DNA of 64,000 bases, taken from the NCBI GenBank assembly GCA_003952965.2, contig CM025853.1:17780452-17844451 (forward strand), written 5' to 3'. Positions 49,830-62,215 of this stretch are shown here, piece after piece (within the stretch, counting starts at the first letter, position 1; every line of letters starts with the position of its first letter). The notes below the pieces were generated by a model that was not told the origin of the DNA, ran no database searches, and saw nothing but the letters and a program-made list of their open reading frames with translations. The stretch is from Morella rubra (lineage: Eukaryota > Streptophyta > Magnoliopsida > Fagales > Myricaceae). A program made the translations under genes and the position numbers.

Positions 49830-52800
49830 TTCCCCCGCTCAAGATCTGGCGAAATAGAAAGAAGCTAATGGGGGAAATAGGATTAAAAAACAAGAGATCT
49901 AAAATGGGACAGCGTTACTTTTTCTCGAGCTGGGGCTCCGCTAGTGGAGCCGGAGCTCCGATAGCATGCGAAGAAGAGGGGATGTTGCAGTTGTGAAAGA
50001 GGGACAGGGTGGGAAATCTATCTGTTGTTGTTGAGTCGAAATGGAAAGTGGGACGAAATAAACACATTATGCCGATGCAATGCGTCGTTTGAGTGTAGAG
50101 AGGTGGGGTATGTGGTTGGGGAGGGTAGTTAGGTCACGCGCGTGTGGATCGAGTGGGTGGCACTGTTAAATCAACGGACGATGGGGGTCCCTCAGTACTG
50201 TTTGACTTCTTTGTAGTAGACGGCTCCGATGTTCTTTGAATATTTTCTCTTCTTGGCTGGCTTTTATATAGGAATATGAAAAGGCAGCCCTTTCTAGTTT
50301 CTACGGAGCGAGTGAGTTGTCCATTGTGATTGAATCGCTTGTTATTTTGTATTTTGTTTTTTTTTTTTTATCTAAATAAAGAAGTGTAAGGGGGCAAAAT
50401 AAATTACCTTGCGCATGACCATGAAAACTCACACTAATTAAAAAATAATATCAGGATTGAATCATTATTACTAATTCAAGACAGATTGGACCCCCGCCCT
50501 ACCAAAATGTGACTAACCTTTTTTTTTTTCTTAACAAAATGTAACTAACCGTGAAAGTGAGTTTGAGACTGTCATGTTTGTAAATCAAAATTTTGTCTAA
50601 AATTTCACTCTATTCTAAAATTTTGGTAAAAATAATAAAATAATTTATCTTTATCAATCAAATCACTTTTTTTTTATTAAAATAAATATAAAAAAAATTC
50701 ATTTAAATCATCTCTCTTTCACTTCCTTACAAATTCTAAAAAAATTATACTTTTTCATTATTTCCTATCAGAATCCAATAAAATTTTAATCCATCTCAAT
50801 TTGTACGACATTTGTAAAATTTTACAAGTTCTGCAAACATCCACCTCACCTTATTTTGCATTTGATTTGTTGCAGGAAAGGGTTATTGTGCAACTACTCA
50901 GGTTAGTCTCAGGGTTCTTGTCTTTTTTATCAAAGTCAATTAATGTTTTATGTATATAGAAACAATAATAATTTATTTTAATTATAGAAAAAAACGTCAC
51001 AACAAAAGAAATAACATTAATCCTGTTTATTGGTATGCCTTACCAATAAGGCAAGGCATCTATCTATGGTGTTTTTAAAACTGGTTTGAGGAGCTAATCC
51101 AAAAGGTATTTTTCTTAGGCAACATTCCATATCTGCATATATAGTCAAACGTATAAAGTTATTAATAAGTGCCTTCTTTTCATTTCTAATCATAACCTAA
51201 TCAAATGCTTTTTGTAGTTGGGGTTGTGAATCAGATTAGGCAAAGCAAGCCACATGGAAATTGAATAGACAGCAATAATGGATATGGATGCTCCTGGGCA
51301 ACGGATATCCTGAAACTACTCTGATGGGAAAGTAATAAAACCACCTTCTTTTTTAACCCGAAAGAAAGAAGATTAGAAACTACCCAAAAAGATACAAAAA
51401 ATGTCCTTTCTCTTTGGGTGTGGATCCATGGATGGATCATTTTGTCAGGGATGCAACTTGGATTTCATGGGTTTCCATTTATAAGAAACAGAAAGAGGAC
51501 CCAGTTGAATCCTAATTTTTGGAGAACAAAACACAAAAAGGGAAGATTGGATGGAACTTGTTTAGAGTTAGTAATTTACAGGTCCGGTATTATTTGGCAC
51601 TGAGTTGACCTTGGTGGTTTTGGTTGTCGTACTCCTGGTTTGGAAAATCGTGTCCTGTTCTCTCAATTTAAACAAGTGACCAATAAGTTTAAGGTGGCAA
51701 AAGCGAGCATCAGAGTTGGGCTTCTGGCAGGAATGCCTCAGTTTTTTATTGGATCACAGCTAAAACTTGTCTCTGTAATTCTATATACGGAGGAGGTAAA
51801 TTGTTCCAAGAAGATTATTATATGACATTTTTTTATTATCGGTAAAGTATGCACATCACTTGGCCATGTTGATGTGGCTGTTGCAGGCTTCGATTATTGG
51901 CCATCTCTTCCGAGTTCACAAGGGACATTTGGGCTGGCTGCACTTTTTGACTTGTGGGGAGCTTAAAGTGGCACCTGCTGGCTGCAGGCTTTACTTACCC
52001 CTGTATGTTTAAGAAAGCATCTGGTTCTGCCTTAGCCATTAAGAATTAGCATTCTTTCAATGGAATATGTCGATGGTTGCTTTAGCTTTTGCAGGCCAAG
52101 AGCCGCCAACTTGGTTTTGTCTTCTGCTGACAGTAAGCTCAAGTAATTCTGCTTTTGCGCATGAAGACGAACGAAACGCGAAACTTAAACTTTTAAAAAG
52201 GATATATGCAATTTTCTAGTGGAGCCTTTACTCAGCTCAGACCCAATGGAGAAAATACGTAACTCCTCTATACGGCAAGGCAAAGCTCGGAAAGGAAGGA
52301 GAAAATAGCTTATATATTCATAGAGTTATGTCCTATATTTTGGCGTCTTTGATCCTGATAAGCACTAGAAGCAAATAGCTTATAGCCCAATAGTGAAATT
52401 GCAATCACCTTAGTCATTTACTATGCTGCCGAGCTTATGAGTGAATCTGAGTTCAAAAAATTGTCATCTGGAACCATTTACCATGCCATCAATAAGACGC
52501 AGGGAGAACAGTTGTAAAAAGATAGGTCTTGTATTCCAGTATATGATGGTTCCCACACTAATAGCCACACAAGAAGACAAGGATAAAAATAAGCAATCTA
52601 CGAGCTGGAAAATATCAGAACCAAAAAATCTTCACATAAAACATTTCTCACATCGAATTTATGATACAACTAGAGAGCAAACATAATTTCTATAAAATAA
52701 AATTGATAAGCCACTTAAATCCATTCTATATTTCTCAAAATGTACTCATACCATAAGAGTTTTGCTTATCTGAGCTAAAGCAACTGAAGAGCTGTGCATG

Positions 52801-52848
52801 ATAATAGCGCACGGGAGGCAAAAATTATTTAGTGGAGCCTCTAATGTT
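49830..52848. other. eIF4B promoter region and AT-rich intergenic DNA
   Basis: 49830-50250 is the leader/promoter side of eIF4B, including a CT-rich, moderately GC-rich stretch. 50250-52848 has no recognisable gene. Several short ORFs (for example 51231-51440 and 51640-51825) lack family features. Confidence 0.5.
50570..50845. mobile_element. Possible MITE-like element
   Basis: The left end (catgtttgtaaatcaaaattttg) and right end (aaaattttacaagttctgcaaacatc) are imperfectly inverted relative to each other and bound AT-rich DNA. No clear target duplication was found. Confidence 0.25.
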
Positions 52849-53255
52849 CTAAATGTGTCTCGGCAATCTCTTCATTTCCATAAATATGCTGAAACAACTT
52901 GGCAATGTTTGCAGCCATGTAGGAATTAGGTCCATATCATATGTTGAAAATTGGAGTTTTAGCAAATCCCTGGCAGATGGACAGGCATGCATCAGCTGTT
53001 GAATTACGTAGCAATTAGCACATCAATTAAACATATGGAGATATTCTAATTGAACAGAGCCGAATGGAGAGTGCATAAACCTACCTGACAAATAGTTTGA
53101 ACAACATTGCAGAGCGCGTGCTTTTGTCTCTTACCAAGTGTCCACGCATGTAACATGCACAGAAGGAGATGAACTGGTCTGCCTCAAGAAAGAATGTAAG
53201 TGAAGGATTGGCTGCAGTATCTGGAAGACAGCAACTAATCCATTCAATTGACGTC
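52849..53255 (-). CDS. Candidate terminal exons of an unidentified gene
   Basis: On the minus strand, 53255-53085 is open for 56 codons between a tatacag acceptor and a CAG/GTAGGT donor. It then joins in phase to 52969-52849, open for 39 codons and ending in TAG. Readable pieces are EWISCCLPDTAANPSLTFF, ADQFISFCACYMRG and DLLKLQFSTYDMDLIPTW. I do not recognise the protein. No matching upstream exon could be assigned with confidence, and an alternative frame gives another plausible short C-terminus. It may be a real gene tail, a pseudogene or chance. It lies downstream of SUFE2 in the same orientation. Confidence 0.22.
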
Positions 53256-55447
53256 CTGTATACTAAAATGCAAATTTACTGACTGCCATCATTAAGAATT
53301 GCTAGAGCATTATGAAATAAAAGGATCATAGCAAGGAAGTCTATTTGATCTTTAGCGATTACATAACATTTAACCAGTGCATGTACTTCACAAAGACAAC
53401 ACATTCAGGCAATTGATAATTTCATCATCAGAATGAATTACAGATAGATGTGCACCTCTGCAAGTTGTTAGTTTCACTGCATCTTTCACATTCTCAGCAG
53501 CTTTTCTCCATTACAAAGGACAAGTTCAACCATCTAGGATATAGACAAAATGAAGGAACACAGTAGTAAGATTCACGTATGAGGGAAAATAGGAAACCAG
53601 TACAAGCTCACATATCAAGATTGCGAAGGCAGAAGGATCAGAAAGGGTGCTTAAAACAGACAAAAAAGATCAGAAAGCTTCCCAGAATGCCTGTACTTTT
53701 TGGCCAATGTCAAGATAGCCAGAAGGATCAAAGCGCTGAGTCTTTAGGCCACAAAATTAAATGGTTGAAGTAGGTTTTACATCAGGATTAGTTCCCACAT
53801 GCAGTTCGTACACACGTTATTAAAAGAAGTAATTCCTGCTAAAACAAATACCAAGTAGGCTTCTGCAGTTAAAAGGATCAGCCTCAAAGTGCATGCACCT
53901 AGTCCCTCAACTAAAATAAGGAGTAAGGAAATACCATCCCTAAGCCAACATCATCAAGGATCCAAAGCATCTAAGACAAAATCCACACCTAGGACCATGT
54001 TAAATTGGAATCCAGCTTCTGCCATCTTGACTGCAGTATTTGCCATAACCAATGAATCAGATACTGCTATAAACTTACCAGATTTTCAAAAACAATCCAT
54101 CAGTTTATGGAAGGAATTGTTTAGCCAGTTTTCAGAAAGGGCTGCTTAGATACACCTAACAACAACTACTCTCATCTAGTTAGAATTGCTAAAGTTACTA
54201 TACGAGTAGATGTTGCTTATTAGATGTAGCTGGGGAATTTTTGTATGATTTCCAATATGAATAGCAATATATCTTTTTGGCCAAGTTTAAGACAGTAAGT
54301 AAAAGAAGGACTTCGGTTCTATCAAAAGAAGCACATATTTAAGTATAACAATTGATACCAGCGCCTAGAAATGGAAAAATTAACGCGCGCTGGGAGGCCA
54401 TCGGCCCGAAGGGCAACAGCATATCGTGGAACTGATCATTTCCTAGTCATAAAAGGTCTTATGTCACAATACAAAAGGTGATGGAACAACTCATCAACTT
54501 GCAGAGATGAATAATGCTTCAAGTCTTGCTAATAGTACTACTAAGACTCTATAAGTTTAGTTGTTAAGAAAATCGATCAACTCACAAAAAAAAAAAGGCT
54601 CACTATGGAAAAGAAGCTGCCTATCATTAACTGAATCGTCAAAACCTTTCTACATTAAGTTGGGGAATTAAAATGAAAAGATGTTGGTATTCTTGAGAAG
54701 GAACAAGTTTGCGAAACCATCTCAGCGTCTAGACGGTAAGAAGAACTAGTTCTCAGATTATGCACCTGTTGGAAACTCTATTTTGTGGCACTAAAAACAG
54801 AGTAAAACAAAAAAATCTGAAACTGATGGCAGAGAAGGCAAGATGTTGACTTTAAGCTCCCAAGTGATCCGAAGAACAGCTCTTTCATAGTTACTTTCTA
54901 TACCTTCTTGTCCTATTTTAGTATGTGAGCATAAAAAGATGCACAGATGTGAGGCCAAAGCTTCTGCGCAGTCGTTCAAACCCCTGGCACTTCTGGACCA
55001 ATATAAAGCAAAAACTTCCTTTTTTGTATTTTTACTACCGTACGTTCACAAGTTCTTTAACCGTTCAAGAAGCCTGCCTCCTTGGACACTTTGAACCTCA
55101 GGAACCTTAGGATTGCAAGCAAACTCATAAGACAGGGGAACCAGAACCGTGCCTCCTTTCACAGTTTGAACATCAGGAACCTCAGGATTGCAAGCAAACT
55201 CATAAGACAGGCAACATAGAAGAAATACAATTACATGCAACTCTGTACATCTTTTTTGCTATTTCGAATAGCATACAGAAAACCTCTTATTTTTTTCTAA
55301 ATTCCTACCAAATTATACGAACTTTCCGACGAACATCTCAATTTACAATTTCTTGCCCATCAACAACGCCTTAGATTCAACAAAAAGTTGAATCAGAACA
55401 AAAACAGACTCGTGAGTTACTAGAAAAACAGAAAGAGCAAGCACTGG
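53256..55447. other. Intergenic or unassigned region downstream of SUFE2
   Basis: It contains scattered short open stretches on the minus strand (for example around 53480-53560 and 53690-53770) that could be exons of the candidate gene to the left. None could be joined with confidence. A 75-bp tandem repeat lies at 55077-55218. No RNA gene was recognised. Confidence 0.4.
55077..55218. repeat. Two-copy 75-bp tandem repeat, in frame on the minus strand
   Basis: Units begin cctcctt at 55077 and 55152 and share ...caggaacct.aggattgcaagcaaactcataagacagg. On the minus strand the repeat is open in one frame and reads LSYEFACNP.VP.VQ.V.GG twice. The 75-bp period equals 25 codons, but no gene could be built around it. 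Confidence 0.75.
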
Positions 55448-56239
55448 CTAATTAACCCGAGCTTCGGCGTAACTACCTTTGCCGTTAATATCAACGGGGC
55501 TGACAACCAAAGAAGTGGGAAAGGGCTTCTCCAAAGGAGGCGTTCCTACTCTCTCGTAGCCGGTGACCAAAGCCGTGGTCCTCTTCTGCATAGCAATCAG
55601 CACATTCTGCCAGGTGTTGACCCTTGAATGAGCCTTCCCGTGCAAGCCCACGTTCAAGTCCACCAGTTCCTCCGACTTAACCTTCACCACCTCCTCAGGC
55701 TCCGCGCCGTCCAGCACGTAAATCAGGCACGAGCAGAACCCCTTCGATATCTCCGAGTCGCTATAGGCCCTGAACCTCACCCGCCTGAGCTCGTCCAACT
55801 CGGCCTCCACCCACACCTGCGTGGCGCACCCGGCGACTCGGTTCTCCGGCGCCCGAGCCGACTCGCCCACAGGAGGAAGAAGCGCCGCGTAGTGCAAAAG
55901 CCGCTTCACGCGGTCAACTGGCTCCGGGAGAGACCTGAACTCCGACACGACTCGGCAGAGCCTTTCGGCGAGGAGGTCCGACGAACTTAACTTAGCCTCC
56001 GTTGCCGTTAAACAAGAAACGGGGAAGTCAGGTTTTCGAGCATTCCATTTCAACGAGGAGTTGATACCGGTGTCGTGAACGCATTGGGAAGACGCAAGTG
56101 CTTTTCTTTCGTTTTTTATTCTGAATTTCAATTTAGGGTGCGTGGTGCTGGAGTCATTGGTAGGATTTGGTGATTTCACGGAGCGAAAACCACAATCAAA
56201 AGAAAGAGGTAGAGCTGTATTAAAGGAAGCAGCGATCAT
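55448..56239 (-). CDS. SUFE2: SufE-like protein 2, chloroplastic
   Basis: This is a single-exon 263-residue ORF, about the expected length for plant SUFE2. Residues 1 to about 75 are Ser/Asn/Lys-rich without acidic clusters, fitting a plastid transit peptide. The SufE domain (about 85-220) includes LLHYAALLPPVGES, the motif RVAGCATQVWVEAEL with the conserved sulfur-accepting Cys, and SKGFCSCLIYVLDG. SufE activates the plastid cysteine desulfurase NFS2 and relays persulfide sulfur for Fe-S cluster assembly. The tail after about 220 is plant-specific. The first half is GC-rich. The gene is intronless, as I recall for SUFE2 relatives. Start: the first ATG giving a transit peptide. Confidence 0.92.
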   Translation of the reverse strand: MIAASFNTALPLSFDCGFRSVKSPNPTNDSSTTHPKLKFRIKNERKALASSQCVHDTGINSSLKWNARKPDFPVSCLTATEAKLSSSDLLAERLCRVVSEFRSLPEPVDRVKRLLHYAALLPPVGESARAPENRVAGCATQVWVEAELDELRRVRFRAYSDSEISKGFCSCLIYVLDGAEPEEVVKVKSEELVDLNVGLHGKAHSRVNTWQNVLIAMQKRTTALVTGYERVGTPPLEKPFPTSLVVSPVDINGKGSYAEARVN

Positions 56240-59200
56240 TTTTGCACGGAGAGAGAATTACGAGAGAATGAAGCGAAAAGAGCGAGAGAAATCAAACTGT
56301 AATAAAAACAAAAAAAAAAATGTCAGAGAAGGCAGTGAGTCGAAGAAGAGACAAGGTCGTTGATAAGAGTTTGATTGAGACCGTAAACTGGGACGATCCT
56401 TGAAGCACGCAACACTTCTGCGTTTTCTGACTTTCGACGTCAGGGATCTGCACCTCTTAAGATCCGAATGAGTTGGAAGCGAATCTTAAAATTTTATAAT
56501 GAGAGCAATACAGAGAGGAAGCAGACTGCAGAGGACCACGAGGTGGGAGGTTAGTGGGCTCCGGTAGCCGCCTGGGACCAAAGCGCCGCCAGGGCCACGA
56601 GAGTTTTGAATATTCAGGAAATAATAACATATTCAAAAGTTGATTCCCATGATATCGTATTCACAAATTAATCCCCAGAGGTTTAGATATTAGCACTTTG
56701 TACACCACCATGGAGTTTGGCGTGCGGAGTTGCTGAATGGGATGGCTTATGGCTAGTTGTATGGTTCACTAACTCTAAGTACAGAGAAAAAAAAAATGGA
56801 GGATCGAAACTAGCCTGGTTCCTTTAATTAGTTGAGATTCAAAACCCTGACTCTTTTACCGGGGGGATGCATTATTTGCCAAAGATAGACAACGCTAGGG
56901 CATATTCGTTTTCATCATTTTTGTAGGATTTGAATTCTGCTTTTATTTTTACAATCCAAACATAATAATATACACGCATTTTTATACAACACTTTATTAC
57001 TTTTTCTACACACAACAATCACTTTCAAGAACTTCTACACGTATTTTTATACAACTTTAACACCACCTAAATATTCACAATTTCATAGAATCCTAAAAAA
57101 AACATGAAAACGAACATGCCCTTAGACTTTGAACTCCGGACAAAGGGAATGGTGATAAGGTCGAAGGATGATAAATTGCTTTTGTTTGCCTTTGATCTCC
57201 ACTTTTTAGCTAAATTACAATAAATTATCACAAATTACTATTTTAATATTAAATATTAAATATTCCTCCAAACTACAACTTATGATGTTTCCTCTCCTAC
57301 TCTTATCTTTATATGACTAGCTGTTGTTTACACCCCACTGGTTTTTAAGTTTTAGATGATTTTCGTAGGACATTTTGTAATTTTAGAGGTGTATTTGATA
57401 ATGGGACAATAGTTCGGAAAGGTTTATTGTATGCGCAGACTATATTGAACCCAATGACTACCAACTCCTAATGAATAGATGAATTTGGGAAGTGGGTAAT
57501 CATAATTTATGGCTCGGGAGAATATTTAATAATGGGATGTTGGTTGGTGGGGATTTGTTTTAATTCATCTTTGTTTTAATGTTTTTCATGAGTGTTTGTA
57601 ATAAAAATCTTAATTTATGAGATTGTTGAAAAAGTTAAGAGTGAAATAATTTAAATGTATTTTTTATATTTATTACAATAAAAATAAATAATTTGATAGA
57701 AATAGATTATTTTATTGAGCTAAAATTTTTCAATGACAATAGTACTTAAACGCGAAGTTAACTTACCCTAAAAGCATGAACAAAAAGTAAATTAAATATT
57801 GATGTTATATTATAATAACGAACAACATCACGGTTTTAATTAGAAAAACAGTGACATCTCTACAATCTAAGGGTCTAAGGCCGACAGGATCTAATGAAAA
57901 TCCCACGGAGAATTATACAACTAATTTTTTTTTTTTTCGAGCAGAATCATACAACTAGTTAATGACAAAACCGCTTTCTTTCTGTAATACTTTCGGTCTA
58001 ACTAATCAACTTACCCTAAAAAAACTGTTTAATTTTGAATTTTTTGAAACTTTCTTTAGGACAATTCTCCAAAAAAATAATTCATAAGAGCATTATTAGC
58101 AGGTTCTCTATTCTAGCTTTTTGACTAGAATAAAGAATCAATATAGCCAAATAGTTAAAAATGTGTGTTTTGCAGCTTATCTATTTTAACAAAAGTTAAT
58201 AAAAAAATTTAATAAGTGAACAGTTCACTTCTTCTTCATCAATAATAAATAATATTTTAATAGAATAGTAAAAATAATGGTTAAAATAGAAAAGTTGTTG
58301 GGATGTTTTTAAAAAATTAGTAATTAAAATAAAAAAAATATATTTTTTTTATTAAAGTAGAGATCCATATATGAAAAAACTGTTAATAATACTCTAAGAT
58401 GCCAACTTTACTTTCTAAATAAATAGCTTTTTAAAAAAAAAACCTTTTCTCTATACATTTTTAGAGTGGGGGGACTCCTACAAATAGAATTTTATCGATC
58501 TACCTCTCGTGAAAAGGAAGAGGTGCCACTTGAGAGCTGAGGTTCATATAGAGGCTTTTATCTTTTATCTAATAGTCAATGTGTACCAATTCACTGCATT
58601 CGTCGTAGATATAGGAAACATGAGCATAATCTTTGCTTTATCTGACTCCATAAAGTCGGCATGCTGGTGGTTTTTCCACTGACCAGCCATTACTTTTCTT
58701 TTTGGTTAGGTTAGCTGTGGATCAGTCCAATGTATCTGTCACGTAAAAACCTTCCCCAAAAAAGAGTAGCATATCTTCAATTAAAAAGGTTTTTCAAGGA
58801 GCTGTTACCAAGCTGGTCGGCAGCTCCTTTCTCGACCGTTGTGGCAGGAAATTATGGGACGGGACAAGACAGTCGATAGACTATAATATTACACTAGAAA
58901 ACAAAAAACTCTCCCAGGAATATATCTTCCTCCGTCGAATTGTCGCTCTCTCTGGTCCCGGCCCTATACACGACTTAATATCTGTGCGTTTACATATTAA
59001 AATTTTTAAAATTTTAATATAATAAAAAATTATAATATAATTTTTTTATTATTTTTTACTATAATAAATATTAAAAATTATTTCTTTTCTACTTTCTCAC
59101 TAAATTTAATATCTTAAAATTTTAACTTTCCTAAACTTGTCCAAACACGCATGATACTTTTTGTCTGTGGATGCTGAGTAGCAACTCTACCGACCGTCTG

Positions 59201-62200
59201 ATGACTAAAGAGTAGATTCATTTGAAGTAAAAGTGCCGTTTATTTCTCCAATATTTTGAGACATGGAAATTTTCAGCAAAATAAATACACTTCAAAATTT
59301 TTAACTTTTACATATACACACTTCACCTTTTCACAAACCAATAAATCTCAATAAAACAAAAATTCTCAAAATTTTAAAAATATTTCCTAAAATTTTAACA
59401 AACAAATACCCCAAAGTGTCACGTCCAAGTAGGCAACTATTATTCGTAAGAATACTTGTAAATTTGGTATTGACGATATTTTCAACCATTTCAATAGAAA
59501 AATGGACAAACTCGACATAAAAAAAGCTACTATCATTTGGGTGGTTGGGCACAAAATTCATTTGATCCTGGGCTGAGACATCAATGATTACAGGACCCAA
59601 TAACTTCGACATCTTTTTCAGGTGTCAGTCATCAAGCTCCTTTTTACGGGAGAAAAAAACAAAAAAAAAAGAAAGTAAAATTTTGAAATAAATGGGATAG
59701 TGTCAAAGAATATTCTGTTCTTTAGATGTTTGCCCTATGTGTCCACTTCTTCTCACTTTAATTTTATTGCCGTGATCCTATTTCTCTTGCTTGCACTAGA
59801 TCGAAAGTGTCGTTAAAGAACAGGAGATGGATCTTAGATCTTGGATGGTTTATTGTCCACGTCAGCAGTTTGAGTGGGTCAGAATAATCCTAAAATGGTT
59901 TCAAACTCGGATGTTAGGATTTTCATTAAAAGCATTTTTGTCTTATCTCCTTACCTAAGCATCTAAACATGTTATATTGCAGTCAATTTTTACTCCAAAC
60001 AATATTGTTATCATCCCTAGTGTTGGCTTAGGTTGACAAGTGGCTATATATTTTTCACGTTAGGTTATTGGTGCTTAGTGGCGAAAAAATTTACAGCAAA
60101 ACTTACTGGGTGGGTGTACATAACATCAAAATCATTCAATTTAAAGAAAAATACAACACCTACAATATTCAATATTACTTATATTAATGATTAAAAATAT
60201 AAAACTTGCAATATTTAATACATATTGACATATTGTGTCTTTTCTTCGTCAAATTAAATTAAAGATGATTTTAATCTTTGCGTATTCTTTTAATTACTTT
60301 CAAGAAAAATAAATAAAGAAAGAGAAAGTAAAATAAAATAAAAGAGATGCTAGCATTATTTATGACATGCAGCTGACAGTGGATTTCTGACGTATATTAC
60401 ATATTTATAGTGGAGACCAACAGAGGAAGGCAATTGCGTCTTTCCCGCTGTGTCACACGTTATCAAAAACGAATCTCCATTAATTAAGCTGATTTTTTTT
60501 TTTCTGATTAAAGGGAGAACAGGAGAAGGGAGACTACAGCGGCACAAGGAGATACAGAGAAGAGAAAGTCAGTGATGTGAATTTATATTTCTGTTAAAAG
60601 GCCTATTCTTTGACAGGAGAGTGTTCATTAATTAAGCTGATTACAATAACATTCTAATCAGTTGTCAGGTTCCTTCATGTGGGTCACGTGGCTCGGGAGC
60701 CTTGCCTCGAAGTTTCTTCGTTTTTGGAAGAAAACTTTATGAAGATATTTTTGGCAGTTTTATTTTGTTTTTCGTATTACAGTTGATTATGTTATCATTT
60801 ATCAATATTTAGTAGTTTGACTCGTATTCAAGACACGTTTTATTCTTAGCATAGAAAATTATAGCTGAAAACTTACAACATAAATGACTCAAAGGATCAG
60901 CAATAAGTCTAGGAGGCAGTAGCTCATAAAACGAGGACTCAAGGTCTTCAAAGGTAGCGGGGAGACCCGCGAGAGATGAGCGCAAAAATCTATAAAAAAG
61001 TGACAACCACTGCACAAGACAAAGATGACTACGGCTGAAAGAAAAACAGACGTAGCGTCAATCCTGCTCCCTTAAAATACTTCAAATGCAAATACCAGCT
61101 ATAAAAACTACACACAGACACAACCACACTACAAGTAAGCCCAAACAGGCGGTAAGCTGACATAAGCAACAGACAAAAACAACCAAACAATAGTCAGGTC
61201 TGAACATGAGCCGTCAATTAATTACTTTTATTACATTACACTCATCCTCCATTGATTTTAGAAGCTTTGCGTCCTCCTCTAAAAATTTCCGTTGAACTTT
61301 TTAATATGACAAATGGACAATTTCCCTACTATTACAATTTTTTTGATAATTACTATTTTATAAGAATAAAATTATAATTTTAAATTTCAAAAAAATCAAA
61401 TTCCGTCAAAATTGATATAAGTTTAATAAAAACTTAAAGAGTCAAAATTGATATAAGTTTAATAAAAACTTAAAGAGACTGAAATCAATAGTTGATAAGT
61501 GTAACGTAACAAAAAAAATAATAGTTAAAAACCCCTAATAAATGACTCAGTAACCGTGAATAACAAAATTGATACATCTTTCCATTGGTTACAGGACCTT
61601 TGTGACTCAATTGATAGATTCAAACGATAGATTCACGTCGAAATAAGATTTTTTTTGTTTTTCCTATATAAACCAGCGGTGTTTTGAATACTTTGGTCGC
61701 TTGCCTCTTAAGGCTTGAGGGCATTGCTGAAGTTCCTAGGGAAAAGATCAATTGCCTAAACGTCCGTGGAAAAAGCCCTTTCTCCTGCGCCTATTTCACC
61801 GCCATGATCTTCTGACGACATAAGGATCTTCCAAACAGATAGATACCATTGAATGAAGGTCGAGAAAAAGTCTTTTGGAAGGCGATTTTTCTCTTCTTTC
61901 CGTATCAGAAAAGTCTCTACAGAACAAAAATTTATGGGCCACCTAAAGAGGAATAATTTTATTAGTTGAAACTAGCTTTTCACTTGATGGATGAGGCACG
62001 CGTGATATATGGCGTTAGCTTAGACGTTACTCCAACTAGGAGGCACTTGTCTATTAGTACTATGGATCAACGAGATATCTAAATGCAGCTGAACTAAGAG
62101 GTGGGGTGCTGAAGTAATATCATCGCTTCCTCATTTTGCCATAATACATCATCCCTTAATAATATTAAGTAGAGCGCGAAGTTAATACGTACCCATTGCT

Positions 62201-62215
62201 TTAAGTGATCCTGTG
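56240..62215. other. Large AT-rich intergenic region
   Basis: 56240-56600 is the promoter side of SUFE2. The rest is AT-rich with long A/T runs and palindromic AT words (for example near 59000). Short ORFs such as 59331-59612 and 60809-61015 lack family features. No tRNA or coding gene was recognised. Some stretches may be MITE remnants, but I could not define their ends. Confidence 0.5.
61405..61476. repeat. Perfect 36-bp tandem duplication
   Basis: The unit gtcaaaattgatataagttt... ending aaaacttaaaga occurs at 61405-61440 and 61441-61476 without differences, which suggests recent slippage. Confidence 0.9.

Noticed and set aside
49071..49868. 265-codon ORF on the plus strand
   Set aside because: It is antisense to the GC-rich first exon of eIF4B, which has clear family motifs. 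Low stop-codon frequency in GC-rich DNA explains it.
55628..55990. 120-codon ORF on the plus strand
   Set aside because: It is antisense to the SufE domain of SUFE2 and has no family features of its own.
56142..56363. Lys/Arg-rich ORF overlapping the SUFE2 5' end on the opposite strand
   Set aside because: Low-complexity basic composition from a purine-rich leader. It overlaps the SUFE2 transit-peptide region and has no homology I recognise.
59331..59612. 93-codon ORF on the minus strand
   Set aside because: AT-rich, Phe/Ile/Leu-rich composition typical of chance ORFs; no recognisable domain.
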